Assembly: GCA_000934455.1 (NCBI GenBank) | Contig: KN883685.1 | Span: forward strand, 29,962-65,229 | Direction of reading: 5' to 3' | Source: Apostichopus parvimensis | Taxonomy: Eukaryota; Echinodermata; Holothuroidea; Aspidochirotida; Stichopodidae | Length of the DNA: 35,268 nucleotides | Shown here: positions 34,301-35,268 of the stretch, piece after piece | Numbering within the stretch: position 1 is the stretch's first letter | Layout of the letters: each line of letters opens with the position of its first letter | Translations under genes and position numbers: made by a program | The notes under the pieces: generated by a model | What the model saw: the letters and a program-made list of their open reading frames with translations, nothing else | Told to the model about the DNA's origin: nothing | The model's database searches: none

Positions 34301-35268
34301 CTGTATCTCCACCAAAGACAATAGGTTACTCATTTTCATGTATACAATATGGGATGAGCATCCAACATCCAAGAACAGATATGTGTCAAGTTCCCCTCAG
34401 TATTTGGGACTGGTTTAACATTAACTGGTAGAATTCTTGAGCGATTATGCAAATGTTTTTCTTCATGTGTCCTGTGTTTGTAACAGTACACAATCCACTG
34501 CCCTTTTGTAATAATAATTTGATGACAGTTAAAAATATGGACACTGCAGTTCCACTGTCTAAAGGAACACGTGTATTTGACATGTGACATTTGTTTTGTT
34601 CTCCATTCATGGCCAAACTTTAGTTTCAGACTAATAAGTTTGTCCTTCAGGTATTTTAAATGGAAAGATAGGGTATACCACTGATACCAGGGAACATCTG
34701 AAAAATTCCTTCAATATCAGTCCTACTAAGTCAAACCAAAATATAAAAGCAAGAGATCCAAGAGCCTTACTGTTATCAAACAGAAGCGCTACTGTAGTGA
34801 CATCACGTTGTGAACCATCATTCTCATCTACTGCCCTACATTCCAGAGTGACATAGTGTATTGACTGACTCAGTACACGGAAGCTTGAGCTGAGTGTAAT
34901 GTTAGAGGTCCCATCCCTGTTATCTGTCTTAGACAGTTCATTCTATATTGATATCTCATCGGGTGAAACAGGTGGAGTGAAGACCCATTCTAAAACCATA
35001 GTTTGTGAGACTCTATTCATGGTGCAAGTCAGTTTGTCTTCTCTAGACACCTTCAGAACCACATGTTGCTGATGGACCAATCCATTTACCACAGGAAAGT
35101 CTAAACAGGGGATCAAAACAAATGGTTCAAAACTTTTGATTTTAAGCTACTATGTGATATTGCCTTTCAACTATACTTGTTTTCAACTAGGTCATGAATT
35201 TGATAAGTGTATCATCAAAGCAGTTCGGGAAGATGACTTTATTTCTTCTACTCTAGCTCTTCTAGGAT
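25233..35268 (-). CDS. Ig-domain type I transmembrane receptor gene, 3' part (model)
   Basis: The model joins exons 33695-34024 (Ig, 1-1), 33128-33208 (TM, 1-1), 30501-30522 (1-2), 29966-30077 (2-0), optional 28920-29027 (0-0), 28342-28360 (0-1), 25554-25605 (1-2) and 25233-25326 (2-stop). All introns are GT-AG and no internal stop arises. The product would be a membrane receptor with at least one extracellular Ig domain, a single membrane span and a tail with no enzymatic domain. The tail has Ser-rich and Tyr-containing parts. The 5' end, with signal peptide and further Ig exons, lies beyond the window. No known family is assigned. The Ig and TM parts are solid; the tail exons are by-eye predictions supported mainly by phase consistency. 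Confidence 0.55.
25554..25605 (-). CDS. Cytoplasmic exon of the Ig/TM receptor
   Basis: ACATATATTTAG| precedes 52 bases and AAAAAG|GTAAAA ends them. Read from phase 1 to phase 2 it gives QVYGLNRGTGRIMALK. A Tyr in VYGLN is a possible phosphorylation site (inference). The phases join the 19-base exon upstream and the last exon downstream. Confidence 0.42.
25725..26756. mobile_element. Possible decayed hAT element in a receptor intron
   Basis: TAGGGCTTGACA at 25725 faces TGTCAAGCCCTG ending at 26756, an 11 bp inverted repeat (AGGGCTTGACA) of the CAGGGCTTGACA type seen in many animal hAT elements. I could not match 8 bp target duplications (ACTACACG against CACAAGCA), so the limits or the origin are uncertain. 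No transposase motif is visible inside. Confidence 0.45.
26776..27612 (+). other. Two short open frames of unknown meaning
   Basis: ATG-started frames at 26776-27045 (89 residues) and 27463-27612 (MENVNVIPLHCQNQSH onward) are open, but I recognise no domain. They lie in an intron of the minus-strand receptor gene and may be transposon or retrogene remains. Confidence 0.2.
28342..28360 (-). CDS. 19-base micro-exon of the receptor tail
   Basis: The acceptor TGACATTTCTATTGCAG| and the strong donor |GTAAGT bound 19 bases encoding QPVNNK plus one base (phase 0 to 1). The phase connects to the next exon (25554-25605), where the split codon gives Thr. Both splice signals are good; the length is very small. 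Confidence 0.4.
28920..29027 (-). CDS. Candidate cytoplasmic exon of the receptor
   Basis: GAAAGCAG| and ATTATG|GTAATC bound 108 bases, phase 0 to 0, coding for RNAVSPPMEVFTMEV, then TDKPPLFEKEQ and DKYQYVIM. The acidic, Pro- and Tyr-containing composition suits a signalling tail. The acceptor tract is weak, and skipping the exon would keep the frame. Confidence 0.3.
29966..30077 (-). CDS. Main cytoplasmic-tail exon of the Ig/TM receptor
   Basis: The acceptor CCTATTGTTTTGTAG| and the donor CCTCTG|GTGAGA bound 112 bases. The first base completes an Arg carried over from the preceding mini-exon. The frame then runs GKKSLPMSDIRSLIL, PTDRKEAGAAKHS and ends EEEVPL in phase 0. It is basic near the membrane, then acidic. 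It resembles no kinase or death domain. Confidence 0.55.
30501..30522 (-). CDS. 22-base juxtamembrane micro-exon
   Basis: TTTCTCTTCAG| and AAAAAG|GTAAGA bound 22 bases. From phase 1 to phase 2 it gives EPKKEEK plus the start of Arg. Joined to the TM exon (33128-33208) it places a basic stop-transfer sequence straight after the membrane span, and it opens the correct frame of exon 29966-30077. Confidence 0.5.
31680..31725 (-). CDS. Candidate alternative juxtamembrane exon A
   Basis: TTTTGAG| and GTTGCG|GTAAGT bound 46 bases. Read from phase 1 to phase 2 they give KLVKIVIKSFICML. The phases are the same as those of 30501-30522 and 32004-32034, so it could replace them in the mRNA. The acceptor is weak. 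Confidence 0.25.
32004..32034 (-). CDS. Candidate alternative juxtamembrane exon B
   Basis: GTCAAAAG| and GTCAAAG|GTAAGG bound 31 bases, phase 1 to 2, giving VNNVRKCCCQ plus the start of Arg. Three adjacent Cys next to the membrane would be palmitoylation candidates (inference). Used together with 30501-30522 it would create a stop in exon 29966-30077, so the two could only be alternatives. Confidence 0.27.
32780..33084 (-). mobile_element. tRNA-derived SINE, copy 2
   Basis: On the minus strand the head carries an A box TGGCCGAGTGG (complement of 33064-33074) and a B box GGTTCGATTCC (complement of 33002-33012), spaced as in a tRNA-Ser/Leu-like RNA. A body of about 200 bp and a (TTA)n tail (+ strand ATAATAATAA near 32780-32797) follow. 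It is better preserved than the copy at 5958-6258. It lies in the receptor intron between the TM exon and candidate exon B. Confidence 0.82.
33128..33208 (-). CDS. Transmembrane exon of the Ig/TM receptor
   Basis: The strong acceptor TTCATTTCTTTTCAG| and the donor AAATG|GTAAGT bound 81 bases, phase 1 at both ends. Translation gives TDQECESLLNWQ, then the hydrophobic run PALAIVLLVFLVVN. It follows the Ig exon (33695-34024) in frame and is followed by basic mini-exons, giving type I topology with the N-terminus outside. Confidence 0.7.
33695..34024 (-). CDS. Ig-domain exon of the receptor, intact copy
   Basis: The acceptor CCCCTGTTTAG| and the donor GATAAAA|GTAAGG bound 330 bases (110 codons), phase 1 at both ends, the usual layout for an Ig-domain exon. 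Visible fold features are a first Cys in DKLNCTMHR, the Trp in VLEWVF, NITLSSSFRVLS in the E-strand region, and the second Cys in VTLECRVVD. It has one obvious N-glycosylation site (SNIT) and a further NCT. It is an extracellular recognition domain. A second copy of the same length lies 1,076 bp away at 34771-35100. Confidence 0.8.
34771..35100 (-). pseudogene. Duplicate Ig-domain exon with an in-frame stop
   Basis: This has the same length, phases and splice signals as 33695-34024 and high identity throughout. Where the intact copy reads ISIANELS, this copy has TAG (complement of 34943-34945) after ISI. Unless this is an allele or a sequence error, the exon cannot be used. Because it is phase 1-1, skipping it leaves the frame intact. 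Confidence 0.75.

Larger units (their letters stand above)
33285..35268 (-). repeat. Segmental tandem duplication of about 1.05-1.08 kb
   Basis: The unit at about 33285-34192 is repeated at about 34340-35268. Offsets are 1,052 bp at the left (GTATACAATAT at 33288 and 34340) and 1,076 bp at the right (exons and GTTCGGGAAGATGACTTTATT). The unit covers one Ig exon and its flanking introns. The window ends while the second copy is still matching, so more copies may follow. Confidence 0.85.

Noticed and set aside
33282-34616. Minus-strand frames containing IIITKGQWIVYCYKH in both duplicated units
   Set aside because: The frame is not kept between copies because indels shift it, and the Ig pattern is incomplete. 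It is more likely intron carried along by the duplication.

Overview
The window is animal nuclear DNA: intron-rich, mostly AT-rich, with spliced extracellular-type genes, many transposon remains and one assembly gap (510 N). No bacterial gene structure, operon or CRISPR array is present. The protein types (secreted proteinase K-like protease, Ig-domain receptors, a divergent receptor-type tyrosine kinase exon) and the transposon mix (DIRS, Gypsy, Penelope-like, hAT, TTAA-type MITE, tRNA-derived SINE) suggest a deuterostome invertebrate, probably an echinoderm such as a sea cucumber. That taxonomic call is inference.

Layout. (1) 1-2734: non-coding, with a ~125 bp tandem repeat (1330-1830). (2) 2753-7693, + strand: a complete eight-exon gene for a 375-residue secreted subtilase (S8, proteinase K-like). 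All splice phases agree and the whole catalytic machinery is visible. (3) 8740-14260: a GC-richer transposon block. It holds a decayed DIRS-like element on the minus strand, split by a 616 bp TTAA-flanked MITE, then a 12/36 bp minisatellite, then an internally deleted Gypsy LTR element with a clear tRNA-Leu primer-binding site. (4) 14297-14806: gap, followed at once by a Penelope-like 3' end. (5) 15681-17127, minus strand: 5' part of a small Ig-domain membrane receptor. (6) 18736-18847, + strand: a lone tyrosine-kinase exon. (7) 22300-24600: a ~0.7 kb tandem array carrying a 352 bp hAT insertion with a perfect 8 bp target duplication. (8) 25233 to beyond the right end, minus strand: 3' half of a second Ig/transmembrane receptor gene. 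It has a duplicated Ig exon (one copy with a stop), a TM exon and a cytoplasmic tail made of very small exons.

The two receptor genes share a design: phase-1 Ig exon, phase-1 TM exon, then mini-exons for the tail. They could belong to one expanded receptor family. All exon calls come from reading splice sites, frames and phases by eye; no transcript or database evidence was available.
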